From assembly GCA_964645985.1 (NCBI GenBank), contig CAZYCC010000014.1, positions 1-32,468 on the forward strand: a stretch of 32,468 nucleotides of DNA, given 5' to 3'. A program made the position numbers and the translations under genes. The notes beneath the pieces are model-generated. The model was not told the origin of the DNA and did not search any database. It was given only the letters and a program-made list of their open reading frames with translations. Positions 20,713 to 29,568 of the stretch are shown one piece after another (positions within the stretch are counted from its first letter, which is position 1; every line of letters begins with the position of its first letter). The stretch comes from CAZYCC01 sp964645985. GTDB taxonomy: Bacteria; Bacillota; Clostridia; Oscillospirales; CAG-272.

Positions 20713-21789
20713 ATGGCGAGCGCGACGACAAAAATCGACATTTTTTCGGGATTTTTGGGGGCGGGCAAAACGACCCTCATCAAAAAGCTCATTCCCGAGG
20801 GCTACCGCGGGGAGAAGATCGTCCTCATCGAGAACGAGTTCGGCGAAATTGGCATTGACGGCGGATTTCTGCAGGACGCGGGGATTACCGTGAACGAAAT
20901 GAACTCGGGCTGTATCTGCTGCTCGCTCGTCGGCGATTTCGGGCGCGCGCTGCGGCAGGTCGCCACGGAATACGCGCCCGACCGCATCGTCATCGAGCCC
21001 TCGGGCGTCGGCAAGCTCTCGGATGTTATCGGGGCGGTGCGGCGTGTCGCCGCGCAGGATTCGCGGCTCGTGCTCAACAGCGCGGTCACGGTCGCCGACG
21101 CGAAAAAAGTAAAGCTCTACCGCAAAAATTTCGGCGAGTTTTACGAAAATCAAGTGGCGTTCGCCGGGACGATCGTCCTCAGCCACACGGGAGGCCTAAC
21201 CGAGGACAAGCTCAATGAGAGCGTTGCTATTTTGCGCGAGATAAACGCGAGCGCTCCGCTCATCACCACGCCTTGGGAGCAGCTCTCGGGCGAGGCGATA
21301 CTCGCGGTGATCGAGCAAAAGGACACACTCAGCGAAGACCTGCTCGCGCTCGCCGAGAAGACCGCCGCCGCCCACGAGGCGGAGCACCACCATCACCACC
21401 ACGACGATAACGACGACGATGATGACGATGAGCACGAGCGCCATCACCATGACGATGATGACGATGATGACGACGACGATGATGAGCACGAGCACCATCA
21501 CCACGACCACCACGCCGATGAGATTTTCGACAGCTACGGAACCGAGACCGCGAAAGTCTTCACGCGGGAGAAAATCGCCACCGCGATAGGCGCGCTCGAG
21601 AGCGCGCGCTACGGCAACATTTTGCGTGCGAAGGGCATTTTGCGCGGGGAGGACGGGTGGATCCACTTTGACTACGTCCCGGGCGAGATTGACCTGCGCT
21701 CCGGCCCCGCCGCGCCGACCGGGCGGCTTGTCGTTATCGGCGAGCGGCTCGACAAGGATGCCATCGCGAAACTGTTCGATTTAGAGTAA
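20713..21789 (+). CDS. CobW-like (COG0523) GTPase with His/Asp-rich metal-binding segment
   Basis: 358 aa. P-loop GFLGAGKTT (13-21), ENEFGE (40-45), the metal-binding CxCC motif (SGCICC, C67-C69-C70), and EPSGVG (95-100). The usual G4 motif NKxD is replaced by SHTG at 157-160. Residues 221-270 are almost only His, Asp and Glu, with runs of six His and eleven Asp. The C-terminal COG0523 domain follows to 358. Proteins of this group deliver or insert metals such as zinc, cobalt or nickel. The ATG at 20713 is chosen because AGGTG lies 6 bases upstream; ATG at 20692 is in frame but lacks a ribosome site. A related but different GTPase gene follows 273 bp later. Confidence 0.93.
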   Translation: MASATTKIDIFSGFLGAGKTTLIKKLIPEGYRGEKIVLIENEFGEIGIDGGFLQDAGITVNEMNSGCICCSLVGDFGRALRQVATEYAPDRIVIEPSGVGKLSDVIGAVRRVAAQDSRLVLNSAVTVADAKKVKLYRKNFGEFYENQVAFAGTIVLSHTGGLTEDKLNESVAILREINASAPLITTPWEQLSGEAILAVIEQKDTLSEDLLALAEKTAAAHEAEHHHHHHDDNDDDDDDEHERHHHDDDDDDDDDDDEHEHHHHDHHADEIFDSYGTETAKVFTREKIATAIGALESARYGNILRAKGILRGEDGWIHFDYVPGEIDLRSGPAAPTGRLVVIGERLDKDAIAKLFDLE

Positions 21790-22062
21790 AACCCCCGCCG
21801 CAAAACCGGCGCTGCGCGAGCGCCCTCGATGACCGAGAGCACTCCGCGGCATTCCGCGGCTTTCCCAAAAGCGCGCGCGAAAGCGCCCCCGCGCCGCGCG
21901 CGAGGGACCGGGCGGATCGGCAGAGCGATCGAACTGAAAATTCGCACCTCTGCACGGGCAAAGCTGGCGGGCGGGGCGCGCGGCGAACATATCCTCCGCA
22001 AATTTCGTTTTTCCTTTCAAGGTAAATTTTTCCGGCGGGCAGCCGCCTTTGTCTCACCGTAT

Positions 22063-23028
22063 ATGTCAAGCAAGCAAGTGCGCGAGATGCCGGTGTATCT
22101 TTTCACCGGGTTTTTGGAGGCGGGCAAGACAACCTTCCTCAACGAGACGCTCGCCGACCCGCAGTTCAATGCCGGAGAGCCGACCCTTGTCCTTCTCACT
22201 GAAGAGGGCGAGGTCGAGCCGGATCTTTCGGGCAAAAACTGCGCCGCTGTGCGCGTGGAAACCCTCACCGAGGAGGACGCCCTCTCGCCCGACCGGCTCG
22301 CATCGCGCGCAAAGCGCGCCGGCGCGGAGCGGGTGATCGTTGAGTACAACGGGATGTGGCAAATATCGAGCCTCTACAACGCGCTGCCCGAGAGCTGGCT
22401 GCTCTATCAGCAGATCGCCTTCTTCGACGCCACGACCGTACTCTCTTATAACGCGAATATGCGAGCGCTTGTCGTGGACAAGCTGCAAGGGGCGGACCTC
22501 GTCGTCTTCAACCGCGTGGCGGCGGGAGCGGACACGATGGACCTGCACAAGCTCGTGCGCGCGCTCAACCGCCGCGCGAATATTATCTACGAGGCGGTCG
22601 ACCACAGCATCGCTTATGATGAGATCGAGGACCCGCTGCCCTTCGATCTTGACGCTCCGATCATCGACATCGCCGACCGGGACTTCGCCATTTTCATGCG
22701 CGATCTCACCGAGGAGACAGAGAAATACGACGGCAAGACCGTGCGCTTCACGGGCCTTATTTCGCGCGCAGGCGGGGTGCCGCGCGACACGCTCGTTATC
22801 GGGCGGCATGTGATGACCTGCTGTGTCGCCGACATTCAGTATAACGGGCTCGTCTGTGTCACGCCGCGCGCCGAGGAGTTCTCCACCTATGACTGGGCGA
22901 CGGTAACGGCGAAAATAGCGCTCGAGCGCCACAAGATCTACCGCGGGCGCGGCCCGGTCCTGCACGCGACCGCCATCACCCGCCGCGACCCCCTGCCCGA
23001 GAACGAGCGCGTCGCGACCTTCTACTGA
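22063..23028 (+). CDS. CobW-type GTPase fused to a YcgQ/DUF1980-like domain
   Basis: 321 aa. P-loop GFLEAGKTT (16-24) and EEGEVE-type switch region; YNGMWQ (95-100) stands where COG0523 proteins have the E-P-[ST]-G motif, and the CxCC metal motif is absent. The second part (about 215-321) carries GRHVMTCCVADIQYNGLVC and then WATVTAK, features shared with the C-terminal domain of YcgQ/TIGR03943 proteins. The same two-part architecture occurs in other Clostridia. Together with the preceding gene it probably serves metal homeostasis, one partner with metal ligands and one with the TCC domain. The start is ATG at 22063 or 22087 (eight residues shorter); neither has a Shine-Dalgarno, and the bases upstream are pyrimidine-rich. 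Confidence 0.85.
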   Translation: MSSKQVREMPVYLFTGFLEAGKTTFLNETLADPQFNAGEPTLVLLTEEGEVEPDLSGKNCAAVRVETLTEEDALSPDRLASRAKRAGAERVIVEYNGMWQISSLYNALPESWLLYQQIAFFDATTVLSYNANMRALVVDKLQGADLVVFNRVAAGADTMDLHKLVRALNRRANIIYEAVDHSIAYDEIEDPLPFDLDAPIIDIADRDFAIFMRDLTEETEKYDGKTVRFTGLISRAGGVPRDTLVIGRHVMTCCVADIQYNGLVCVTPRAEEFSTYDWATVTAKIALERHKIYRGRGPVLHATAITRRDPLPENERVATFY

Positions 23029-23217
23029 AAGAAGGCCCTGCGTCCCCGTGTGCCGCCGTGCGGCCTTTTCGGGGAGAAGCGGACGATAGAGTATTCTTCG
23101 CCGCCCGCGGGGCGTGCCGTGGCAGAGCGATTTCGCTTTTCGGATAACCCTTTGCCTTCGCGCGGCCCTTTCAGGGAGGTGTGCCTTCGGCGCGCCTTCG
23201 CGGATTATCGGTTTTTG

Positions 23218-24927
23218 ATGAAACACTCTAAGATAGATCCCGTTCCCGCCGAGGCTCCCGCAGGCGGCGCGGGGAAAAGCGCGCCCGGCGCTCCCTGTGG
23301 GCCCCTGCCGCACGCGCTGCTCTACCTCACCGAATTTTTCTCGGGGATGGCGGTGATGGCGGCGGAGCTCGGCGCGAGCCGCCTGCTCGCGCCCTACTTT
23401 TCCTCCTCGCAGATAGTCTGGACGATCATCATCGGGATCATTATGATCGCGATGGCGGCGGGCAACCTTTACGGCGGGCGCACCGCCGACCGCGCGCCCT
23501 CCCCGCGCCGCGTCTACCGGCGGATTCTCATCGCCGCGCTCTGGCTCGCGGCGATCCCGGTTGTCGGGCGGTATATCATCCTCGCGGTGTCGGGCCTGCT
23601 CGTCTTCGCCGTCGACACGGGGTATCTCGTGCTCGCGGCATTCGTCTCCTGCCTGCTGCTCTTCGTTTTTCCGCTGTTTTTGCTCGGGACCGTCACCCCG
23701 TCGCTTGTGCGCGGAGGTCTCGCCTCGCTCGATGAGAGCGGGCGGCTCGTCGGGCGCCTTTCCGCCTGCAACACGGTGGGCAGCATTATCGGAACTTTCC
23801 TTCCGACCTTCGTCACCATTCCCGCGTGGGGGACGAGCGTTAGCTTCCTTATTTTCTCGGGAGTTCTGCTCGCTCTCTCGCTCGTCTACTATCTCTTTTT
23901 CGAAAAAGAAAAGCGAAGGAGCGCGGTCATTACTGCGGTGGCGAGCGTCCTCGCCTTCGCACTCTGCTGCGCGCTCGGGCACTCGCCCTCGGCGGTCTTC
24001 TGGCGCAGCGATATGCTCTACGAGGGCGAATCGGTTTACAACTATCTCCTCGTGGAGGAGGACGAGCGGCGGGTTTCTCTCTCGACGAATGTTCTCTTCG
24101 GGGTGCAGTCGGTCGCGCCCAAGGAGGGGGAGAGCCTTCTCACCGGGATGTACTACGACTACGCGCTCGCCGCTCCGGCGCTCGCCTCGGGGGGAGACGC
24201 GCGCTCGCCGCTCTCGGTGCTCGTTTTGGGCGGGGGGACCTGTACGTTTGGGCGGCAGTGCCTCGCGTTCTTCCCCGCGTGCGCGGTCGAGAGCGTTGAA
24301 ATTGACCGCAAGATTATCGATTTATCAAGGGAATATTTCGCCCTCCCCCCCGAGGTTGCCGTCACCGAGTATGACGCGCGCGCCTATCTTGCGGCGTCAA
24401 ATCAGACCTATGACGTTATCCTAGTCGACGCCTACCAGGACATCACCATCCCGCCGCAGATGAGCAGCAGAGAATTTTTCACGCTTGTGCGCGAACACTT
24501 ATCGCCCGGGGGCGTGCTCGCCGTCAATCTCAATATGCGCGGCAGCGAGGGGGGCGAGAGCGAGATTACATCGGCGCTTGAGGCGACTGTCGCCTCGGTC
24601 TTCCGCGAGGTGCTCGCCGCCGATGTCCCGGGCAACACCAACCGCGTCCTTCTCGCGTGCGAGGAGGGGAGCGCGGAGGACCTCTCGCGCGCGGCAAGGC
24701 GTCTATCCGGGGAGGCGGGGGCGTTTCTCTCGCGCGCGGCGCCCGCCTTTCATGAGATTTCCCCCGAGGGGCAGATTCTCACCGACGATCGCGCGCCGGT
24801 GGAGCTGCTCGGGATGCGCGCGATCGACGGCATTATCGCCGAGCAGCTCGGGCTTTATAAGGAGGTTCTGCGCGAGAGCGGAATACGGGGTCTGCTTGAG
24901 GTGCTCGGCGTTCTCCCGGCCGCGTGA
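23218..24927 (+). CDS. Membrane protein fused to a spermidine-synthase-like domain
   Basis: 569 aa. The first half (about 31-250) has seven or eight membrane segments and begins LTEFFSGMAVMAAELGASRLLAPYF, typical of the MFS-like part of fused spermidine synthases; FLLGTVTPSLVRGGL and NTVGSIIGTFLPTFVTIPAWGT are also family marks. The second half is a methyltransferase-fold domain with VLVLGGGTCTFGRQ (SAM or decarboxy-SAM site, about 334-347), VEIDRKIIDLSREYF and YDVILVDAYQD with the acidic catalytic position. The usual GGGDG is GGGTC here, so true aminopropyl transfer is doubtful. The ATG at 23218 has no clear Shine-Dalgarno. The protein is not obviously linked to the CobW genes before it. Confidence 0.85.
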   Translation: MKHSKIDPVPAEAPAGGAGKSAPGAPCGPLPHALLYLTEFFSGMAVMAAELGASRLLAPYFSSSQIVWTIIIGIIMIAMAAGNLYGGRTADRAPSPRRVYRRILIAALWLAAIPVVGRYIILAVSGLLVFAVDTGYLVLAAFVSCLLLFVFPLFLLGTVTPSLVRGGLASLDESGRLVGRLSACNTVGSIIGTFLPTFVTIPAWGTSVSFLIFSGVLLALSLVYYLFFEKEKRRSAVITAVASVLAFALCCALGHSPSAVFWRSDMLYEGESVYNYLLVEEDERRVSLSTNVLFGVQSVAPKEGESLLTGMYYDYALAAPALASGGDARSPLSVLVLGGGTCTFGRQCLAFFPACAVESVEIDRKIIDLSREYFALPPEVAVTEYDARAYLAASNQTYDVILVDAYQDITIPPQMSSREFFTLVREHLSPGGVLAVNLNMRGSEGGESEITSALEATVASVFREVLAADVPGNTNRVLLACEEGSAEDLSRAARRLSGEAGAFLSRAAPAFHEISPEGQILTDDRAPVELLGMRAIDGIIAEQLGLYKEVLRESGIRGLLEVLGVLPAA

Positions 24928-25047
24928 ACGGCGAGGGGTTTCCCGCCCGGCGGGCAGGGGTTTTCGGTAGGCAGTAGACCCCGCGCGAGGGTTTGAGGCA
25001 GCGCGCGGCGAGAGTTTTTATCGGCAGTATCGGAGGATTTTTCTTAT

Positions 25048-25101
25048 ATGATTACCCAAAGGAGCGCGAGAGAGTATGGCAAACGACAATCACGGATATA
25101 G
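25048..25101 (+). CDS. Possible 17-codon upstream ORF overlapping the next gene
   Basis: The ATG at 25048 has a strong GGAGGA (25032-25037) 10 bases upstream. The frame reads MITQRSAREYGKRQSRI and stops at 25101, inside the next gene and in another frame. The ribosome site of the next gene (AGGAG, 25060-25064) lies within this ORF. It could control translation of that gene. No known family. Confidence 0.3.
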   Translation: MITQRSAREYGKRQSRI

Positions 25102-27769
25102 TAGAAGCGGAGCGGACGGCCGCGGGGAGAGGCGCTTTTCCCCCGGCGGATACGGCAGCGGCGGCGGGCGCGCGCGACAGGGCTCCGGCGGCAACGTCGG
25201 CAAACATCCCGGCGCGGGCAAGCGCGACCCGCTCTCCGATCCAAACTCCCCCGAGTCGATTATCACGCGCGCGCTCACGCCGCTCGAGGGGGACTTCCCG
25301 GACGGGTGGATTCCGCTCGATGCAGTCGCCTCGGCTCTCGCCGCGCAGGGTCTGGACTACCGCAATTTCACAAAGACCCTGCCGACTTTTCTCTCGTGGT
25401 TTCGCGAGGTCGTGGAGCTTCGAGAGGACGGCGGCAGCCCCGCCGCGCGCCTTGTGAGCTTCGCTCCGTCCGCCCCGCAGGAGGCGGCGGAGGATTCGCC
25501 CCGGGACGGCGGCGATATTTCGCCGCAAAGCGGCGAGGCGGCCGAGCCGGAGAATACCGGCAGCCCTTCGCCGGGCGAGCCGCCCGCGCGCGAGGAGCCC
25601 TCGCCGGTTGCCGCCGATGAAAATACCAAAGAAGTCGAAGCGGAGCCGCCCGCGCGCGAGGAGTCCTCGCCCGCACCCTTCGCCCCGCCGATGACTTATG
25701 TTACCGAGGCTCCGGCGGGGGCGGGAGAGCCCGAGCGCTCCGAGCCGCCCGCGCAATCGGGCGCGCAAGACAAACCCACGGTGCCGACCGGGAAGTCGGC
25801 GGCAGACGACAGCCCTGCGCGCTCGCCGCGCCCGGTGTATATCGCGCCGGATTTCACCGAAGAAGCGGAGCTCGCGACATCTCCCGTACCGGAGGAAATC
25901 CCTCTCGCGCGGGAAGCGGTGCCGGAGGACCTACCGGGGGCAGAAATTTTCGGCGAGGATTTGCCGGGTGACTCTCCCCTCGCGGAGGTTGCCGAATTCC
26001 CGGAGAGCGAAATCGCGCCCGAACCGATAGAGGATGCCCCGGAGGAACCCGAGGAGGAGAGCGCCGCGCAGGGCTTCCCGCAGGATGATCTTTCGGAGGA
26101 ACTGCCCGAGGAACCCGCTTCTGCCGCGACGGACGGCGAGGGGTTCGGCTATCCCGATGAGGACGTTCGCTCCTTCGCTCGCGCCGGCTTCTCCCCGAGT
26201 GAGCGGCAAACCCCCGCTCCCTCGCGCGGCGAGATGCCGAGCGAGTCCGCGTCCGCGCGCAGGCACTCCCCGCTTCGCGGAATGCGCGAGCCGGTCTGCG
26301 GGATGGATCTGTACGACTTTGCATATCTGCCGCGCGCCTCCCTCGAGGCGCTGCCTGAAATTTGCTCTTGGAACGGCGCGCCCACGGGGTATATGCCCTA
26401 CCTGCGGCGGGTTTTCCGGCGCCTCACCGACGAGGGAAAGATTCTCCTCACCGAAGAGCGCGGAGAGCGCGATGCCGCCGCTCTGCACACAGGACTTATT
26501 GACAAGAGCGGAGGGCCGATCTACGCCTTCTTTGTGCGCAACCGCGCGCGCGAGGGCACGCCTTATTGGTTCCTGCAGTCCTTCCTTGCGACCGACTCGC
26601 CGCGCTTCGGCGAGCTCAGTGCGCTCTTCCCGAGCCTGCCCGAGCCGCCCACGCCCGCGCAGGAGGGCGAGGGCGAGCGCGTCCCGTCCGCCCCGCAAAT
26701 ACAGCCCGCGCCCGCTCCCTTTGTCGAGGACTATACAGATCCCCCCGAGTGGCTGCTCCCGGCGGACGAGTCATCGCCCGCCGCGCGCCGCGCGCACGCC
26801 TTCCGCGAGCGCGAGGCGAGCGCGGGCAGCGAGTTCCTCGGGTGGGCGTATATCCCTCTCTACAAGTCTGAGCGGCTCATCCGCAAGGCGCTGCCTGAGC
26901 CGTGGTTCTTCGGGCAGAGACCGAGCGGGCCGCACTACCCCATCCTCACCTCGACCCTCAACGGAACCTTCCACCGCCTCGTGCGCGAGGACAAGCTGTT
27001 TATCGGCGAGAGCGAGGACGGGGAGGAGACTGCCGTCTTTCACACAGGTCTTTTCGATCGCGACTACGAGCCGATTTACGCCGTCCTCTGCCCAAATCCG
27101 ATGCAGAACGCGCCCTCCTACTGGCTGCTGCGCGACTTCTGCACGGAGGGGGAGATGGGTTTCACCCTCGCGCAGATGCCACCGCGCGCCGACTTTCTCG
27201 AAGGGCACTTTGAGCGGCTGCTCTACACGCCGCTTGACGCGCCGCTGCTGCTGTCCTACTACACGCTGCTTGTCAAACAAATTTCGCGCCTGCCCGATTC
27301 TTTCCTCACCGAGGTGTGCGGCGAGGCGGCGCTCAATATCGACGGGATGACGCTTTCCGATGCGCGTGCCCTCCCCGCGAGGTCTACTGCCGCGGCGGCG
27401 TATTTCGCGGCGCTCGCGCGGCGGCTCTCAGGCAGCGCCACCATTCGCGAGGCGGCGCGGGACAAGCTCGACGCGGCGCTCGGACGGCTGCTCGCGCGCC
27501 TTGACGCGCAGCCTCTCACCGCCGTACCGGGGTATTCACCCGCGCGTGATGAGTGCGTGCTGCTGCTGCCGCTCACCTTCTCATCGCAGGCGGAGAGGGA
27601 GAACCGCGCCGACATCGTCCTCTCGGCGGCGCGCTCGCCCGGGGAGGACGGCGACGCCTTCGTTGTGCGGGGCATTCTGCCGCTCGATCTCGCCTATGAG
27701 TGCGCGCGCCTCATCGCGCGCCCGACCGCCCCGTGGCTCGACCCGGGGAAAATCACCGAAACAAAGTAA
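25076..27769 (+). CDS. LOTUS/OST-HTH protein with two DUF3825-like units
   Basis: 897 aa. The N-terminus (1-55) is Gly/Arg-rich, like RNA-binding tails. Residues about 58-120 (GDFPDGWIPLDAVASALAAQG, then TLPTFLSWF) match a LOTUS/OST-HTH winged helix, a predicted RNA-binding domain. A Pro/Glu-rich linker follows to about 400. A first DUF3825-like unit lies at about 402-500 and a second, complete one at about 585-890; both carry HTGL-D-(x)n-PIYA and P-YW-L--F. The second has HYPILTSTLNGTFHRL. The pairing of OST-HTH with DUF3825 is known in bacteria, without an established role. The product is probably cytoplasmic and acts on RNA; that is inferred. The start has AGGAG 11 bases upstream. No operon partner is evident. 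Confidence 0.8.
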   Translation: MANDNHGYSRSGADGRGERRFSPGGYGSGGGRARQGSGGNVGKHPGAGKRDPLSDPNSPESIITRALTPLEGDFPDGWIPLDAVASALAAQGLDYRNFTKTLPTFLSWFREVVELREDGGSPAARLVSFAPSAPQEAAEDSPRDGGDISPQSGEAAEPENTGSPSPGEPPAREEPSPVAADENTKEVEAEPPAREESSPAPFAPPMTYVTEAPAGAGEPERSEPPAQSGAQDKPTVPTGKSAADDSPARSPRPVYIAPDFTEEAELATSPVPEEIPLAREAVPEDLPGAEIFGEDLPGDSPLAEVAEFPESEIAPEPIEDAPEEPEEESAAQGFPQDDLSEELPEEPASAATDGEGFGYPDEDVRSFARAGFSPSERQTPAPSRGEMPSESASARRHSPLRGMREPVCGMDLYDFAYLPRASLEALPEICSWNGAPTGYMPYLRRVFRRLTDEGKILLTEERGERDAAALHTGLIDKSGGPIYAFFVRNRAREGTPYWFLQSFLATDSPRFGELSALFPSLPEPPTPAQEGEGERVPSAPQIQPAPAPFVEDYTDPPEWLLPADESSPAARRAHAFREREASAGSEFLGWAYIPLYKSERLIRKALPEPWFFGQRPSGPHYPILTSTLNGTFHRLVREDKLFIGESEDGEETAVFHTGLFDRDYEPIYAVLCPNPMQNAPSYWLLRDFCTEGEMGFTLAQMPPRADFLEGHFERLLYTPLDAPLLLSYYTLLVKQISRLPDSFLTEVCGEAALNIDGMTLSDARALPARSTAAAAYFAALARRLSGSATIREAARDKLDAALGRLLARLDAQPLTAVPGYSPARDECVLLLPLTFSSQAERENRADIVLSAARSPGEDGDAFVVRGILPLDLAYECARLIARPTAPWLDPGKITETK

Positions 27770-28671
27770 CCGCGCCGCTCCTCGGGAAGCCCCGCGCGGG
27801 AACCCGCCGCGCGGCGTGAGTACCCGGAACGCAGTGCGGAAAAGCGCCGCGCAAGCTGCGGGAACACCGAAGGGCTCCCTTATTTTGTAAAATTTTTGTA
27901 AATACTCCCGAAAAAGGGGAAAACGCCTCCGAAAACCCTACCACTCACGCACTTTATTTTATAGAGGCGGCGGCGCGGATTTCTCCTTGAAGAAAGAAAA
28001 CGCGAGGAGTGACGGCGTTCCTCTCCCGCAATCGCAGGAGAATCGGCAAGCGCAAAGCGCGGGAGAATCGGCAAGGATGAGCGCGCGGGGCGGCTTGCCG
28101 GCGCGCGAGGCGGGAACCCCGCGATAGAACCGGGCGAGCGGGGCATTGCGCGCCTACCGATTTGTTTCGCGGTTTTCGCCCGGGGCACGCCTCGCCGCTC
28201 TGGGCCTGCTCGCACGAGGATCTCCGCTTTCCCGCGCCCGCACGATGGTGCGCGGGGTCTCCTCCGCGAAAAGAGCGGCGGCACGCCGCCAAAAGTGGCG
28301 GCTTGCGAGGCAGTTCGCGCGGGCGCGGTTTTACGCGGCGAGGTGCTGCGCAACCGTGACGGCGGGAGAAGGCAATCTCTTGCGCGCCTTCCGCTTTACG
28401 CCCCGAGCGGCGTTCCCGACATCGCCGAAGATAATCTCTCGCGCGGCGCAGCCCCCTTGCTGCAAGCCCTTCCGTGGCGATATATTGAGCGACGACTACC
28501 TCGCGCGCGGGAGCAGTTTCTTTGCCTTTGCGAAAAGAGCGTGCGGGATCGCTTCTTCCCGCGAGGGGTGAGGCGCCCGAGGCGTGCGCGACGCTCTCCC
28601 GCGTTACCGGGCGGGCTGCCGCGGCTCTTGCCCTTTAGGGCCCGTCTTTCACTCTCTTTTCTCGCGCCACT
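27770..28671. other. 902-bp spacer before birA
   Basis: No gene is supported. The frames, including one of about 95 codons starting near 28295, are arginine-rich with no family motif. There is an AT-rich island at 27885-27960. A 25-base direct repeat carries GGAGAATCGGCAAG at 28037-28050 and 28062-28075. No RNA gene is recognised. Confidence 0.5.
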
Positions 28672-29457
28672 ATGCCGGAATATGCTTATCGCGGCGCGCC
28701 GTTTGTCTGGAAGGACACGGCGGCGTCGACAAACGATATTGTTCGCGCAATGGCGCGTGACGGGGCGCCCGAGTTTGCCGCCGCCGCCGCTGATTCTCAG
28801 TTCTCCGGGCGCGGCCGCGAGGGGCGCGCGTTTTTCTCCCCGCCCGGGCAGGGGCTTTACCTCAGCGTCCTGCTGCGCCCGCGCCTGCCGCTCGCGCGCC
28901 AAAGCGCGCTGACACCGCTCGCCGCGGTTGCCACGGCGCGCGCCGTTGAGGAAATTTTCCCGGACGCCCCGGTGCAAGTGAAGTGGGTAAACGATCTGCT
29001 GCTCTCGGGGAAAAAGTTCTGCGGCATTCTTGTCGAGAGCGGGGTTGACATGGCGGGGGAGCGCTTTGCCGTCGTCGGGGTGGGGGTCAACCTTACGACC
29101 GCGTCCTTCCCCGCCGAGTTTGCCTCTCGCGCGACCTCGCTCGCCCGGGAGGGCTATCGCGAAAAGAAACTGCGCGAGCACCTCGCGGAGGGGATAATGC
29201 AAGAGCTGCGCGGTTACGAGCGCTCGCTCACCGCCGTTGGGCGGCGGGAGCTGCTCGCCGACTATCGCGTGCGCCTCGCGCTCATTGGGCAATGGCTCAC
29301 GGCGTATGCTGCCGGGAGTTTGGGCGAGGGAGAGGGAGAGCCGCTGTGCGAGGGGATCTGCGAGGGTGTGGACGAGGATTTCTCGCTGCTCCTGCGCGAG
29401 GATGGGGGGGCGCTGCACCGCCTTCGCGAGGGAGAGGTGCGGGCGCGCGGGAAATAG
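28672..29457 (+). CDS. birA: Biotin-[acetyl-CoA-carboxylase] ligase, monofunctional
   Basis: 261 aa. The enzyme makes biotinyl-AMP and transfers biotin to the carrier lysine of carboxylases. STNDIVRAMA (19-28) is the substrate loop, GRGREGRAFFSPPGQGLYLSV (46-66) the biotinyl-AMP loop (GRGRxGR form), and KWVNDLLLSGKKFCGILVE (104-122) the catalytic region with the conserved lysine; VGVGVNL follows. The N-terminal DNA-binding domain of the bifunctional BirA is absent, so it should not act as a repressor. The C-terminal SH3-like domain closes with GICEGVDEDFSLLLREDGG. The start at 28672 has no Shine-Dalgarno; TCACTCTCTTTTCTCGC-type pyrimidines precede it. Confidence 0.93.
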   Translation: MPEYAYRGAPFVWKDTAASTNDIVRAMARDGAPEFAAAAADSQFSGRGREGRAFFSPPGQGLYLSVLLRPRLPLARQSALTPLAAVATARAVEEIFPDAPVQVKWVNDLLLSGKKFCGILVESGVDMAGERFAVVGVGVNLTTASFPAEFASRATSLAREGYREKKLREHLAEGIMQELRGYERSLTAVGRRELLADYRVRLALIGQWLTAYAAGSLGEGEGEPLCEGICEGVDEDFSLLLREDGGALHRLREGEVRARGK

Positions 29458-29568
29458 AGGGTGCGAGCTTCTCGCGGCGAAGTTCTCTTTTTGCATTCGC
29501 TTTCCATCGGTTTTCGGCATAGGTTTTCACGCCGAATATTCTATATCGCTATTTTTGAAAGGACAGTT

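Noticed and set aside
22066..23982. 638-codon minus-strand open frame over the CobW and SpeE-like genes
   Set aside because: Antisense shadow of two well-supported genes; composition is Arg/Glu/Asp-rich with no family motif.
28295..28580. Possible gene of about 95 codons before birA
   Set aside because: Arginine-rich composition, no recognisable motif, no ribosome-binding site, and it continues as a frame shadow over birA.
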